Shown here in pieces: positions 1-10,824 of a stretch of DNA of 64,000 nucleotides; the stretch's first letter is position 1; each line of letters begins with the position of its first letter. The notes beneath the pieces were generated by a model. The model made no database searches. It had not been told where the DNA came from and was given only the letters and a program-made list of their open reading frames with translations. The translations under genes and the position numbers were made by a program. The DNA comes from Oscheius dolichura (lineage: Eukaryota; Nematoda; Chromadorea; Rhabditida; Rhabditidae), in contig OW051495.1 of NCBI GenBank assembly GCA_932521035.1, forward strand, positions 4,340,001 to 4,404,000, read 5' to 3'.

Positions 1-301
1 TGAGTACAAGGAAAAATTAGAATAAAATATCACGAGGAAAAGGCATTCGTCGTCAATAAAAACGGATAGAGAAAGTGAGTTTTTTGAGGCTGAATCATCA
101 CGCCCATTGCGCGGGGAATTTTCGTTTCGTTTCTTTTTGAATTGCACGGTTGCAGTTTTCACTAGAACAACAAAATTTCCTGATACATACTTGCCGTAAT
201 TATCCCGCCCAACAGAAGGAAACATGAAATGATGCTTTATCACATTGGGAAAGATCAAAGGATGGAGATCACAAAGAGAGGAAAGGATAGACATCCACAG
301 T

Positions 302-1640
302 TCACACGATCTCAGCATTGTTTTCTTGAGTCTTCTTCATAGACAAGTCGAGCAGCTCGCCGTACTCCGGCTCGAAATATTCAAGCACCTTAAAACTCTG
401 GAAGTAGGGATGCTTGAGGAGGTCCTCGCAGGAGTACTTGTTCTCGAACATCAGGTCCAGCAGATCTCTCGAGTTCTCCTCTACTAGGTGTCTTTACTCT
501 AATCCGAGCTCTACTCACCCGTCAGCCCAGAGTCCGCTGACGACTCTGCCAGCGATTTCCACTCTAATTCATCGTCATCCTCCTCGATCGGCTTATCGCT
601 TTCCGCATCTGACGACAGTAATAACTTTGCCAAAATGGACCGGATCGCGAGGAGGTCTTCTGAAATGGAACGGGGTGAGAGGAGGGGAGAGGTCTGACTT
701 TTGCTGGCTTCGGCCGGATCGAGCTCGTCGGCCACCCCGAAGTCGGCCAGCTTGATGGACGTGTCCGAGTCGTAGTAGACGGAGGACGTGTTGATGTTCT
801 GGATAGACTGATTAGTGTATCTTCGGATGGCCTACCCCGTGGGCAAGGCCCATCTTGTGCATCCTGTTCAGGAGGAGGAGCAGCTGGTGGATGATCCGGC
901 CGACGCAGAAGTGGGTCGACGGATCCTCGATGACCTCCCTCAGCTGGCATTCCATATACTCCGTACATGTATAAACGAAGCCCTCCCGGATGTACATTTC
1001 GCTGGGTCGCATCACCTGAATTCCATGTAAGACCCTTTCTGCCCCAATGGCCTACGGTATCCGTCGAGATGAGGCGGTGGATCATTAGAGAACGGAAGAG
1101 TTGCTGGATGCGGAGGGAGTCGTCGCTAGCCACCCGCCGGATGATAAACATGTCGCCCGTGTCCTTTTGAATGGCTGACCTGAACTTGCGCCATGCCCTT
1201 TTGCCCGCCGGATAACACGTACAGGGTGAGTTTGTGTTCGCTGTTTCGGACGACCCGGACGCGGTAGTAGTCGAGGGGCAGCTCCACGTCGTACTCGTTC
1301 GTCTTCCTCCTGTAGTATCCCGTCCACCGTACCCGTTTCAATGGCTTCCCTCTGCAAGAATTGGCATTCTCCCCCTGACTACAGTACCCACCTGCACCCG
1401 TGCTCGGTCACCAGGAATTTTTCAATCTGGGCTATGTACAGCTGCCAGAAGGTGTTATCTGTAAGGTGAATGATGAAATCAAGACAGACAGGCGGCAGGG
1501 TTACCCGGGGGGTCGGCCTCGGACGAGGGAGGGGATGTGGCGACCAGGCGGAGGAGCTCCTTCTGGACGTCGCCGTCGTCTGCCCGCGGCTTCTTGACCT
1601 GCTCGTCCTCTGGAATTCCGTCCGCTACCCGCTTGGCCAT
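302..1640 (-). CDS. Degenerate protein-kinase-like protein (probable pseudokinase)
   Basis: Joining minus-strand exons from an ATG at 1640 to a TGA at 302-304 gives a kinase-like chain. A lysine-rich N-terminus (KKPR) is followed by an N-lobe ending in FIIRRV, a hinge-like VYTCTEYMECQL, a helix IIHQLLLLLNRMHKMGLAHG, a retained DFG in IKLADFGVAD, and a C-terminal LLKHPYF like kinase subdomain XI. A 28-nt intron splits the catalytic-loop region. The HRD motif reads AHGSI, the usual VAVK lysine position appears to be Arg, and after DFG the chain runs into ILAKLLL with no activation loop or APE. I infer a catalytically dead, perhaps scaffolding, protein. The MAPK-like flavour of the C-lobe is suggestive only, and N-terminal exon joins near 1200-1480 are approximate. 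Confidence 0.6.
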
Positions 1641-2450
1641 GACTGAAAAGAGGAGTCGGTCAATAGCCGGGATTGTCTCGCGGGCGAGGTGATCACGAGT
1701 GAGTTGGCCCGAAATGACTGGGCAAGGGGCAGACGTCGGAAGGGCAGGATAAGCCGAGAGAGGAGGCCATCCTCCGAGGCGGAAATGGCAGACACACTTC
1801 TCAGCAAACAACGGACGTCACGGAGAGCTCAAAAAACGAAAAACAGACACACATGACTTATTGGCTGCCCCGGGTAGGCGGCCGCCGTGAGAACATCCCA
1901 ATTGGCGTCACTCGTCTATTCGAGGAAGTGCCCCCTCCAACCCCTTGGGATAGAGGGCGAGGGGTACAGTAACTAGTCAGGGAAGGGTATTCACTAGGAG
2001 GAATGGATAGGGGAAGAGGAGAGCAATCGAACGAGACCGCGAAAGGCAAGTCGGGGCGCGGAGAAAGTTATGGGCTATGGTGGGATGAGGTGCCAAATGC
2101 GAGACGGCGCCCGGTTCAAGCAGCACACAACACAATGAAGCAATCGATGGCGGCAACTAAATGTACACATTAACCAGGCAGGCGGTTCGGATGGGCAAAA
2201 CAAGCGTCGCCATCCCTGGAGGCGCGATCCCTTCGGGGCCGAGGGGCGACAGTACAATGAGTCAGTCGACGATAATCTCAGCTATTGATCTTCCCGGACG
2301 GCAAACAGAGTTGCCCCGTCCAATTATATCAGGGCCAAGAGGGCTACTCGGAAATTCAAGCCATTCCCCTGGCGGCATGCCGAGTACCGGCTACTTCGTC
2401 CGGCTCAGCCACTCCCAGACGTAGGTCGTCCTCCTCCATCTTCCGTACAG
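1641..2450. other. Intergenic region between divergent kinase-like and DEG/ENaC genes
   Basis: I see no convincing exon here. Open frames are short and show no family match. The 5' exon of the channel gene on the plus strand may lie near 2285-2420, where a GT-AG intron at 2421-2450 is plausible, but the ATG at 2377 does not join it in frame. Confidence 0.4.
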
Positions 2451-4185
2451 TTCGAGCCAGCCCCAAGAATGGAGTCGAGCTGCTGTGTTCGGACATCTCC
2501 CGCTCGGCCGACCCCAAGACTGTCGCCGCCTACCGCTGCAACTGTCGCTATCCATGGCTCCGAGAACTCCACGGGCTGACTGCCCTCATGATGGTTTGCC
2601 CCTCCTCCCCTCCTCCTCTGATCCCCCGTCTAGTCAAATTCTCTCTTTCAAAAGATCGGCTGGGGTGCCGTCATCGCCGCCGCGGCCGGGGTCTCGATCG
2701 CCAACACGTCCTACATAATGTCGCTCTACTCGAACCACCAGACGGCCACCCTCATCATCTACAAGCCCGTCCGTCGCCTCGTCTACCCGACCCTCGTCTT
2801 CTGCCCCAAATACGCCGACGCCCTCAACTACCCCGTCCTATGGCAAGGTGTGACAAGTCCCCCCACTCTGCCCACCTCCCTTTCCAGACATGGACCGATA
2901 TCTCGGAGACATCCCCTTGGGGGTAAGGGGCGACCTCATCGCGTACATCATCGCCGGGTCCGGGATCGACAACGTGGATCTGTCCCCCTACAACCAGTCA
3001 TATCTGTAGGGAGGAACAGTAGGAAGAGAGCCCCGTGTTCAGGAACGAGCTGGAGGGGCTGTACCGACAGTGGCGGGACGGGAGGAGTGTCCTGGAGATG
3101 TTCACGTTCATCTTCGACGAAAACGGGGTCCGGTGTCCGTGGCTGTTCAAGACGTGTTGGTCCGGCTCGGCGGACATCGACTGCTGCACTCTGTTCGAGC
3201 CGACGTATGTCATGCTTAGGGGAAGGTGAGCGCGGGGGGCAGGGACACGGGTCTGTGTGTTTTGATGTTTCCGGCTCAGGTACCCCTACTACCAGGAGGA
3301 CGTCGACGAGACCGACAAGCTGCAACTGACCTTTGGCAATCCGATCAGCCCTATTCTGGGGGTCAACCAGAAGAGGGCCCAGCTGGTATTGTACATCGGA
3401 GACGAGAACCCGGAGGTATGTAAGGAGAAGGGCGGACAACTGGCCAGGTGGGGCTGTATCCCCGCTACTACCTAGGGGCCAACGACTGGAACCGGCTGAG
3501 GATGGTACAGAAGAAGATATCCATGCTGCCGGAGTCGGGCAGATGTTCGGAGGAGCCAATCAGCCAGGGTGAGGCCTTTCCTATTCCATCTATTGACTCT
3601 CCAGGAAAGTCGACTTGTTTTGTCCGGAGGTGGATACAGAACGTCGTCGACCCTCTCAACTGTACCTTTCCCTATTTCTCGGAGATGCTCTACTACATGG
3701 CCAAGAAGCCTGTATGTGATCCGGCTGTGGTAGTCGCGGCCTACAGTAATGTGACGAGTCCCCTTCTTTCCAACTATCACGTATTATTATTTCATATTCC
3801 AACAACCAGATTTAAGTGTCAGCCAGCGTGTCAGCGAGTGGAAAATGACATACAAATCACCTCTACAGCGGATGCCAGTGTCAATCCTAGCTATTCATTC
3901 CGCATAGAAATTTCATTTAATGAGTTTGCCAAACGTACTGCAGTCTTCAAAAAAAATTCCAGGCTGGAATACGAACAATATACTGAGGTACGACAGACTT
4001 CTCTCGCCGGTTTTATTTCCGAACTCGGGGGACAGAGTGGATTATTTGTGGGCTGCTCAATAATCACGTTTATCCAGCTAGGCCAATCCATTGTCTTTTT
4101 TCTCGTTCGCGTCATATCTAACAGTTATAGAGAATATATATCCATCCCAATTTCACTGAAAATAGCCAATGTCTTTAAAAAATAA
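2451..4185 (+). CDS. DEG/ENaC family sodium channel subunit
   Basis: This is an amiloride-sensitive-type cation channel subunit of the plasma membrane. The cytosolic N-terminus holds the His-Gly gating motif (RELHGL). The first membrane helix follows (WGAVIAAAAGVSIANTSYIM), then a cysteine-containing extracellular loop, then a C-terminal segment ELGGQSGLFVGCSIITFIQ. That last segment matches the family's pre-TM2 and TM2 signature, with a G-x-S selectivity filter read as GCS. At least seven exons are joined by introns of about 30-50 nt, for example 2594-2633 and 2849-2888. Stop is TAA at 4183-4185. The assembled chain, roughly 440 residues, is short for the family, and the true start exon is unresolved. 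Codons are GC-rich to about 3780 and AT-rich afterwards. DEG/ENaC channels are known only from animals, which supports a metazoan source. Confidence 0.85.
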
Positions 4186-4265
4186 ACATTTGTTTTATAA
4201 ACTTTAATCTCAAGAAAAAAATAAACAATAAACATTTGTTTTATAAACTTTAATCTCAAGAAAAC
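4181..4265. repeat. Direct repeat of 38 bp at convergent 3' ends
   Basis: Two near-identical copies at 4181-4218 and 4228-4265 begin AATAAACATTTG and end TCTCAAGAAAA. The first copy contains the stop codon of the channel gene, and both contain AATAAA, which could act as a poly(A) signal. Confidence 0.8.
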
Positions 4266-4277
4266 AATAGAAATATC

Positions 4278-6338
4278 TACAAACTGTCAAAAACACGCAT
4301 TGATTCTTTACGGGCTTTCTCCATCGCAACAGATTCATTCCAGTGTTGAACCGTTACTTCATCGCTTCCTTCAGAAGCGGCCAAAATTCTAAACCATCAA
4401 ATTTATAACATCAAAGGGATTTGTACCTCGACAGAATTAGAAACTCGTTAAGCAAATCTGCTTTATTTGTTTCCTTTGAAGTTTTCTTTGCAATTTCGAC
4501 AAATTCTTCTTTAATTATCTGTAATGTTCTGGTTATATAAACAATGCAAGTATTTTTAACGGCATCGTCCTTTACATAACATAAATGGCCTTGCTTACTA
4601 ACCTTCGTAGTTTCGGCGGTAATACTTATTCGACGAAGATTCTGACGAACACTTTGAATATATTTACGTGCAATATAAAGTCCTGATAAATCTTCCAAAG
4701 CTGGAACTTCGTCTTTTTCAACATGCGACACAAATGGTACAATGTAAGGTGTCTGAAAGTAATGTAATAATTAACTGAAATAATTGGGCTCACTTTAAAG
4801 ATTTTTGAAATTTTCTTGGAAAGAATAATCAGAGGGAAATCTACATCAAAGGGAATTTTGTAGAAATTATAATCGTAATGTATACGCTGTTCTAGAATTA
4901 ACTGCTCTAGTGTTTTTAAATTAGCTTCCACTAAAATAATAATAATAATCTCCTTAGAATTTACACATACCATAACCAGATACAGTAAATGATCCTTCCG
5001 GTAATTTAGTTTCGTCGACAACCACTATAGTCCCATTTGAAAGCTGCAACTCTCCTTGGATAAGAACCTCATTCTCATAATCTTTAACAGAAGCAAATGG
5101 AACGTTAGATAGGAGTTCCGGAGTGAGTTGCAAGACTTTAACCTAAACCAGATATCTGCAAATCTCTCTATCATGTACCTTTGGCAAAACAGTTTTTAAA
5201 AATGAAACGATGGGACCCGAATCAGATAATCCAGCAATATTAACTGGTAAAGAACACAGAGGTGATCCGTTAGCACGAGAATAACTAAAGAGATAATTCA
5301 GAATTTCAAAAGAAAACGTACGTAGAGGACAAAATGTTAGCCATGACAAAATTAGCAGAGGTCTTATTGCCAAGTAATGAGGTCAAATTTTTTTTTAACA
5401 CATCCCGAACGCAGATCATATCATGATTTAGCAAATGAAATTCATTTGTATAAATTTCTGGAGTAATTGTTTCGTATTTTAGAACATGTAGACACGGTGT
5501 ATTATTATCTTGTCCGTTTTCACTATAATAATAAGAAAAATGATTCGTTACTCGACTAACCTTTTCGAAACGTAATTACGTAAAATACCGAAGACATCCA
5601 CTATTGTGTTGGGCTTTAAATTTTCGGCACTCTCGCCATAGAACTGAAAATATTAGAATATGAGCTTTATTTTAAAAAAAAACTACCTTAGCTAAATATT
5701 TTAATGGACGCTCTTCTGAGCTGTCACGTCGCATTTTCTTCTCTGTAGTGCCTTCCTTCGATTCAAACTCATCAATAAACCAAGAAGAAACTCCAGGTAC
5801 ATTAGTAATTGTATAACAACACCGAGAAATAATTGCGTCTGCATCTGCCACGGCGACTTCCTGAAGAGCGAATGAAAATTATAAAAATCAAAGGTGATAG
5901 GCGAAAAGAAACATTTGACCTACCAAATCATCTTCAAATTCGTCACGTAGAAGTATTGTTGTATTGAAAGATGTATCACCTTTCTTAGCTTTATAAAAAG
6001 CGTTTATAAATTCTAAGAGAAACTAGCATCGGTAGATATTATGCGAACCTGGCTCTCCACCGCTTTGTATCATCAGCCTACCGCGCACTAAACCTGTTGT
6101 GGGCATAGATGAATGTAAAGAAGCAAAAGGCGTCTGAAACTCTGTACCTCGGCATACACGTAGAGAAACAAACATTCTTTTTCTGTAACAGTCCGAAAAA
6201 GTCATCAACAAGTGCGAAAGAGTTTTGTGCATAGTAATCCAGGTTATCTAAAATTTGACCCATTGCAAGTAGTCCATCTAAAAGTCTACCGTTCAGAATA
6301 ATATCCAGTTGCTGTAAAGGGTCGTTGTAATCCATCAC
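4278..6338 (-). CDS. MCMBP: MCM complex-binding protein
   Basis: MCMBP binds MCM3-7 in the nucleus and helps assemble and unload replicative helicases. Joined minus-strand exons match the family: VRGRLMIQ near the N-terminus, a central DVFGILRNYV segment, NFVMANILSSTY, PVNIAGLS, the SLVIDET stretch, LPFDVDFPLIILS, and a C-terminal helical part with YIARKYIQSVRQNLRRI ending at a TAG at 4278-4280. About eight introns of 25-65 nt interrupt it. The start at 6338 is the first ATG of the 5' exon; the joins between 6010 and 6200 are least certain. The gene is AT-rich, unlike its neighbours, and converges on the channel gene with under 100 bp between stops. The WHEP-less but otherwise colinear match makes the assignment firm. 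Confidence 0.85.
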
Positions 6339-7004
6339 AACACAGGAGTAGAAAAGCAGGGGTTGACAATTGGTGAGAAAAAAAAGGCACCAAAGGGAGG
6401 CTTATAAAAATTTTCAAATGCGGGAAATACGCGCGCATTCGTATGGAGCACTCTTACTGGAGGCGAGTTCAGCGCGCTGAGCTGCCGCTTATTCAGTAGA
6501 GATAGGTTTATTATTTTTCCGCTATAAGTCGGCTATAAACCCATACCTAACACGTAACGATAATTGAAAAGGCATATTAGTGACAGCTGGAGCCAAGATG
6601 TTTACTTTCCTAGCAACTTTCACCTCCAGTCATACGTCTCGTTGGGGGAGGCCGGGCAGGGGCATGGACCTCTACCCCCGGATGGTATGAAGCACGAATA
6701 TCTGAAAGTGGGCAAGAAGGGACGCCTCCTCGCCAATGCTGGAAGATGTCGGGGCTTCCAGGTCCCGTCTCCAAAGATGATGATGGCTCAGACAATGGCC
6801 GGGACGATGGCTCGGACGATGGCCCCGGCTGTGGCCGAGAATGAGGTTACATAAACGGTAGAATTGTTCCAACTCCGCGAGGAATTCTTCCACAATAAAC
6901 GCCGGCCAAATTGGTCCTTGTTATTTGACGGTCGAATATTGTCGAGCGATTATGTGGGCCAAGTCGAGCCAGTTGTGGGTCTCCTTCTTCCCAGTGCGGC
7001 TGCT

Positions 7005-7490
7005 TTCGACTGTGTCTACTCTCCCAGGTTGTATTTTCTCGTATCTGTAAAATGTTAAATGAGAGCGTGCAGGACCTCTTCCAGAGGCCGGCGCCCCTGT
7101 CATGCCTCTGGTTCCTCCGGGAGCCGACAGGAAATCGCGTTGTGGGCTCCGATCCACATAAAATGACGCGTCCCGTTGATTCGGGTAGTCTCTTTTTGTC
7201 TAAAAATCGGGTAGTAGAGGCGGCCAATGGGACTCGCCACAAGGGAATCCGCCTCTCGTGTCAGCCTCCCTCCGAGGATGGCGTCCCGGCCCGGTCTCCC
7301 GATGTCCCGTGCATCCTCTGTGTCCACAGCGGTGTTTGGAACAGCACAGATGGATCCGGGTATCGCTGAAGGGGTGACTGGAAGTGCTCGAACCCATGAT
7401 ACTCTGTTTTTGGCTTAATTCACTTAAAATATTCAATACTTGTCATCTTCTCTATTGACTCTCGCTTGTCTTTTTTTCATTTTCAGGTTC
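7005..7490 (+). repeat. Dispersed repeat family A, copy 1
   Basis: This segment aligns by eye along its whole length with 59145-59645. Shared runs include ATCGCGTTGTGGGC, GTCTAAAAATC, CACAAGGGAATCCGCCTCTC and GTCCACAGCGGTGTTTGGAA. The match ends at a pyrimidine-rich TTTTCAG in both copies. No product is recognised. Open frames exist on both strands but are not preserved between copies. Confidence 0.85.
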
Positions 7491-7697
7491 TCCGGCCGCT
7501 GATTAACGCCCGTGTCTCCTCTGTACAAGCCATTCTTGCCACCCGACTGGAAGCGCCTGTCTGATGAATGGTCCAAATGGAGTGCTGGATCATCCTTGGA
7601 GACGGCTCAAGTAAAGAGACCTTCTCTTTGTTATAGTAGTAACAGTTACAGTAACCTCCATCTCTCGGGCTGAAGGACAGAACCAGAGACTTGTGTA

Positions 7698-7770
7698 CAT
7701 CGTCCCGGCCACTCTGTCATCTGTTGACACGTCAGGACAAGTCAAAATTTAATCCGACTAGGCAGGATGA
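7698..7770 (+). repeat. Dispersed repeat family B, copy 1
   Basis: The core CATCGTCCCGGCCACTCTG, then ACACGTCAGGACAAGTC and AATCCGACT, recurs at 8179-8248, 60881-60952 and 61611-61682. Confidence 0.8.
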
Positions 7771-8178
7771 GACGAGGTAGAAAGACCATCGACAGTCGTT
7801 GGATAGAACTGGGAGGCGCGGGCCAAAAAGAGGCCCCTCGAGACGGAACGAATCAGCTGCGTCTCCCAGTGAAAAAGGGGGGATGGTCGGCAACATTCCA
7901 TCCGTTGGTTCCCGTTACTCATTTCTAAATGGAGTGTTACAGGATTTGCACTATTCTTGCTGTTGGCGGCGGTAGCAGAGGGCCAGGCAATCCCGTCAGC
8001 CAAATCCGACATGGCAACTCTTCTGTAGAAATAGAGGAAAAGACCCGCTACACCGCCAGACAAGTGAAACGGAAGAGGGGGATCCGAGTGCTTGTTCCTC
8101 CAATGGCATGCTGTCGCCGCACAGACGAGGGAGAGCGGAGAAGGCCCGTTTGAACGAGAGGGCCGCCTCCGAAAAGTT

Positions 8179-8248
8179 CATCGTTCCGGCCGCTCTGTGA
8201 TCTGTTGACAGGTCAGGACATGTCGAGATATGATCCGATTGGGCGGGA
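8179..8248 (+). repeat. Dispersed repeat family B, copy 2
   Basis: The core reads CATCGTTCCGGCCGCTCTG, then GTCAGGACATGTCGAGAT and GATCCGATTG. It matches the 61611 copy most closely. Confidence 0.8.
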
Positions 8249-9543
8249 AAGGCGGGAAATATGAGTTAGGTGGGTGAATTTGAAAGGAGCAACGAGCCTG
8301 TGGGTGTTCACGTCAGGACAAAGCGACGGCCTGGTAGCCTCCCGAATAAATGAATAAATACTCTTCTCGGGAGGCTCCCAGGTGGCTGATACGGACCAGG
8401 CGTTCAGCATTTCTGAAATGAAATTAGATGCAAAGAGTGTCACCTGGGTGCTGCTCATATAACTACCGTTTCAGGAGCTGTCTGAAACGACGTTGAGCAG
8501 TATCATATAGAATGGAGGATGGTAATTCACCGAGGGAGACGCCACATGGCCCGTTTTGCCGAAGGTGGCCCAGGAGGACTACCAGCCGCTGTCGAAGAGC
8601 CTGCCACTTTGTCATCTGTCAGAGGGTGAAGGGGCAGAGATGACTGAAGACAACCTTGGAAAGAGGCCTGCTTTTCAAGATGCCTCCCGTCCGTTCCTCT
8701 CATTGTGATAGGCGTACAAGCCCTTTCTCGGATTTATGTTTCATTTGTTTTGAAAGGGGGAACGGTGCGAACAGCAGTGGGCGCTACGTGTGGATGAGAG
8801 GAGGATGAGAGGAGGATGAGAGGAGCCCGACCACTGATGGGGAGGGGGGACTGCCGAAAGAACTGTCGAGTTTCAGCGAGATGGCCGGCAAGCTCTTTTT
8901 CTTTCACAGGAAGACGAGGACTAACGGTGGATGTCTGTTCCTTTTCATGCATGAGGAGAAAAGAGACCATGGTCTATCCTCCCGGTTCATTTTTGATTGA
9001 TCTTTTATGGGAGAGAGTATATACTCAAGTTCTCAAACAAAAACATGGTTTATAAGTTCAATATTAACAATAGAACGCAAGAAACCCGTTGAGATGAGAT
9101 CAAATAGAGTAGCTACCCGCTTTCTTCATTCGGAGATCATGGGGGAGACACATCCCACCCATTGGGATGTGCCGGTGCCGGAGGAGGACGGCCGCTGCCG
9201 GAGGTCCCTGAAGAGGACGGGGATCTTCATGACCTTCTGAAAGTTGCCCTTGATTACACTTGACACGCTCGCCGTCCCCTGCCTATCACATAGGATTACC
9301 CGTCAACCTTGTGATTTGTTCGGGTCGCGCATTAGCCGAGACTGAAAATGATAAGGGCTGCCTTGGAAGCGCGAAGGTCGAAGCCACCCGGAAACCTATT
9401 GGCAATTCCCCCTGACGGGTCTCCGTCTGCAAGTGTTTGAAAACAGAGGAAAAAAACCGTAGTGCCCAGCTGATTGTTACAAAAGGGGAGGTGCACTTTA
9501 CGGGGCAACCCTGTTCCAAAAAAGGTCTCCGCGCCATTCAGTG

Positions 9544-10322
9544 TCAGTCTTCCCGGCGCCCCCTTCCCCATCCCCCGTTACTCACATTGTGCTGGGTGTC
9601 ATAATTATTTATGACGGCCAGCTGCTTGAAGTGGCGCCCCTTCAGGATGGCCCCGGCGACGGCGGAGTTCTCCGACAGGACGCCGGCATATCCCTCGTCC
9701 TGAAATTGAGATTTTCTTTATTATTTCCTTGTCACCCCCCCCCCCCCAACAATATCTACCTGGAGTTTCCTCTCGCAGAGGTTAAATTTCCCCAGCTTTT
9801 TGGGGAGTCCTTGGGCCTCGTAGCCGGGGAGGCAATAGAGGAGCTCTATTCGGAGCACCTAAAATAAGTATGTTAGTCCCCCGGTCATCTCTCCCTTACC
9901 TTGTGCACGTCGGGCTCCGCCTGGGTCCAGAACTCTCCAGGGGCCTCGTGGAACATCCCGAGCTCCGTGAATCTCCTCCTCTCGTCGAGGAGGAAAAGCC
10001 TCTCGTCCAGGGAGCGGTCTCTGTTCGAGGCCGAACAGAGCCTCAGGCCCACCACCTCCCCGGTCCGGCGGGCAATCACCTTCAAAGAGAAGGGATTGCG
10101 CAGGCCCCGGGCGAGGATGAACTCCAGGAGGAGCTTCCTCAACTCCTGGAAAAAAGAAGGTTCTAATAGGGGGGTTGGAGATGGACTTACCCAGGAGTGG
10201 GACCTCCGGGAGATGAGGTAGCGGTCGAGGAAGGCAAAGAGGGCGTGGTAATCGGTCTCTTTGACCGGGTGGAGGAGGAAGTCGGCCGTCTCGCCGAAGA
10301 CGTAGTCCTTGTAGAAGGACAT
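9544..10322 (-). CDS. GNAT-family acetyltransferase, arylalkylamine N-acetyltransferase-like
   Basis: The chain starts MSFYKDYVFGETADFLLHPV at 10322 and continues over three or four exons with introns of about 40-60 nt. Family features are a beta4-like segment VLRIELLYCLPGYEAQGL and a C-terminal DEGYAGVLSENSAVAGAIL, followed by HFKQLAVI, in the style of the insect dopamine and arylalkylamine N-acetyltransferases. The classic acetyl-CoA loop (Q/RxxGxG/A) is weak, so the substrate cannot be named. The end at 9544 assumes read-through after TQHN; a GTGAGT there could instead be a donor to a further exon. One intron carries a long poly-C run near 9737-9748 (plus-strand sense). The gene is GC-rich and divergent from the Spinster gene. 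Confidence 0.65.
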
Positions 10323-10824
10323 GACCGGAGGAGGAGGATGTGGTAGGGCAGGGGCGAGCGGGGGATGGCAACAAGGGGGTTCTCTTTTTGATGCTACCTG
10401 ACAGCCCCGAGAGACAAGTTCAGGAAACCTGTCCAGCTAGTCTCGGGTGGGAGATTGTCTCGGTGGCCCTGCTAATTGGCGACAAACGGACAGAGGACAC
10501 CTGAAAATGGGATATTCCCAGTCCTTTTCAAATATTACCCGATTTCTGGCTCTTTTCTGAACCGAACCAGTTCCTAATTTGACACTTTTCAGACTCGTAC
10601 CTTTCTATGACGACGGAAGAAGAAGACAGTCGGGGGATTGGCCACTAATTATGGAGGACGCCCTCCCGGGACTGTCCCTGTCCCCTGCCCGAATAAATAA
10701 TTTGTCTGTGTCTCCGGGGACAGAAAGTGTCGACGGCCACAGATCAACCTGATCCACGTGTCCTCTATCAGGGAGACCGTTCTGTGCATCTTTATGGCCG
10801 GGCTGCTCCCTTTTTATCACAACC

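Larger units (their letters stand above)
6339..9543. other. Gene-poor stretch with dispersed repeats
   Basis: No exon chain with a recognisable product was found. The stretch holds the repeats listed separately, plus short tandem motifs: GATGGCTC-type units near 6778-6835 and a 12-bp unit (AGAGGAGGATG) repeated around 8796-8823. A TATA-like stretch near 6402 may belong to the MCMBP promoter. Confidence 0.5.

Noticed and set aside
564..1151. 195-codon minus-strand frame over the kinase-like gene
   Set aside because: Only its first part agrees with the kinase-like chain; the rest is a shadow of exons in another frame.
2948..3559. 203-codon minus-strand frame opposite the channel gene
   Set aside because: It is antisense to well-supported DEG/ENaC exons, produced by GC-rich codon use.
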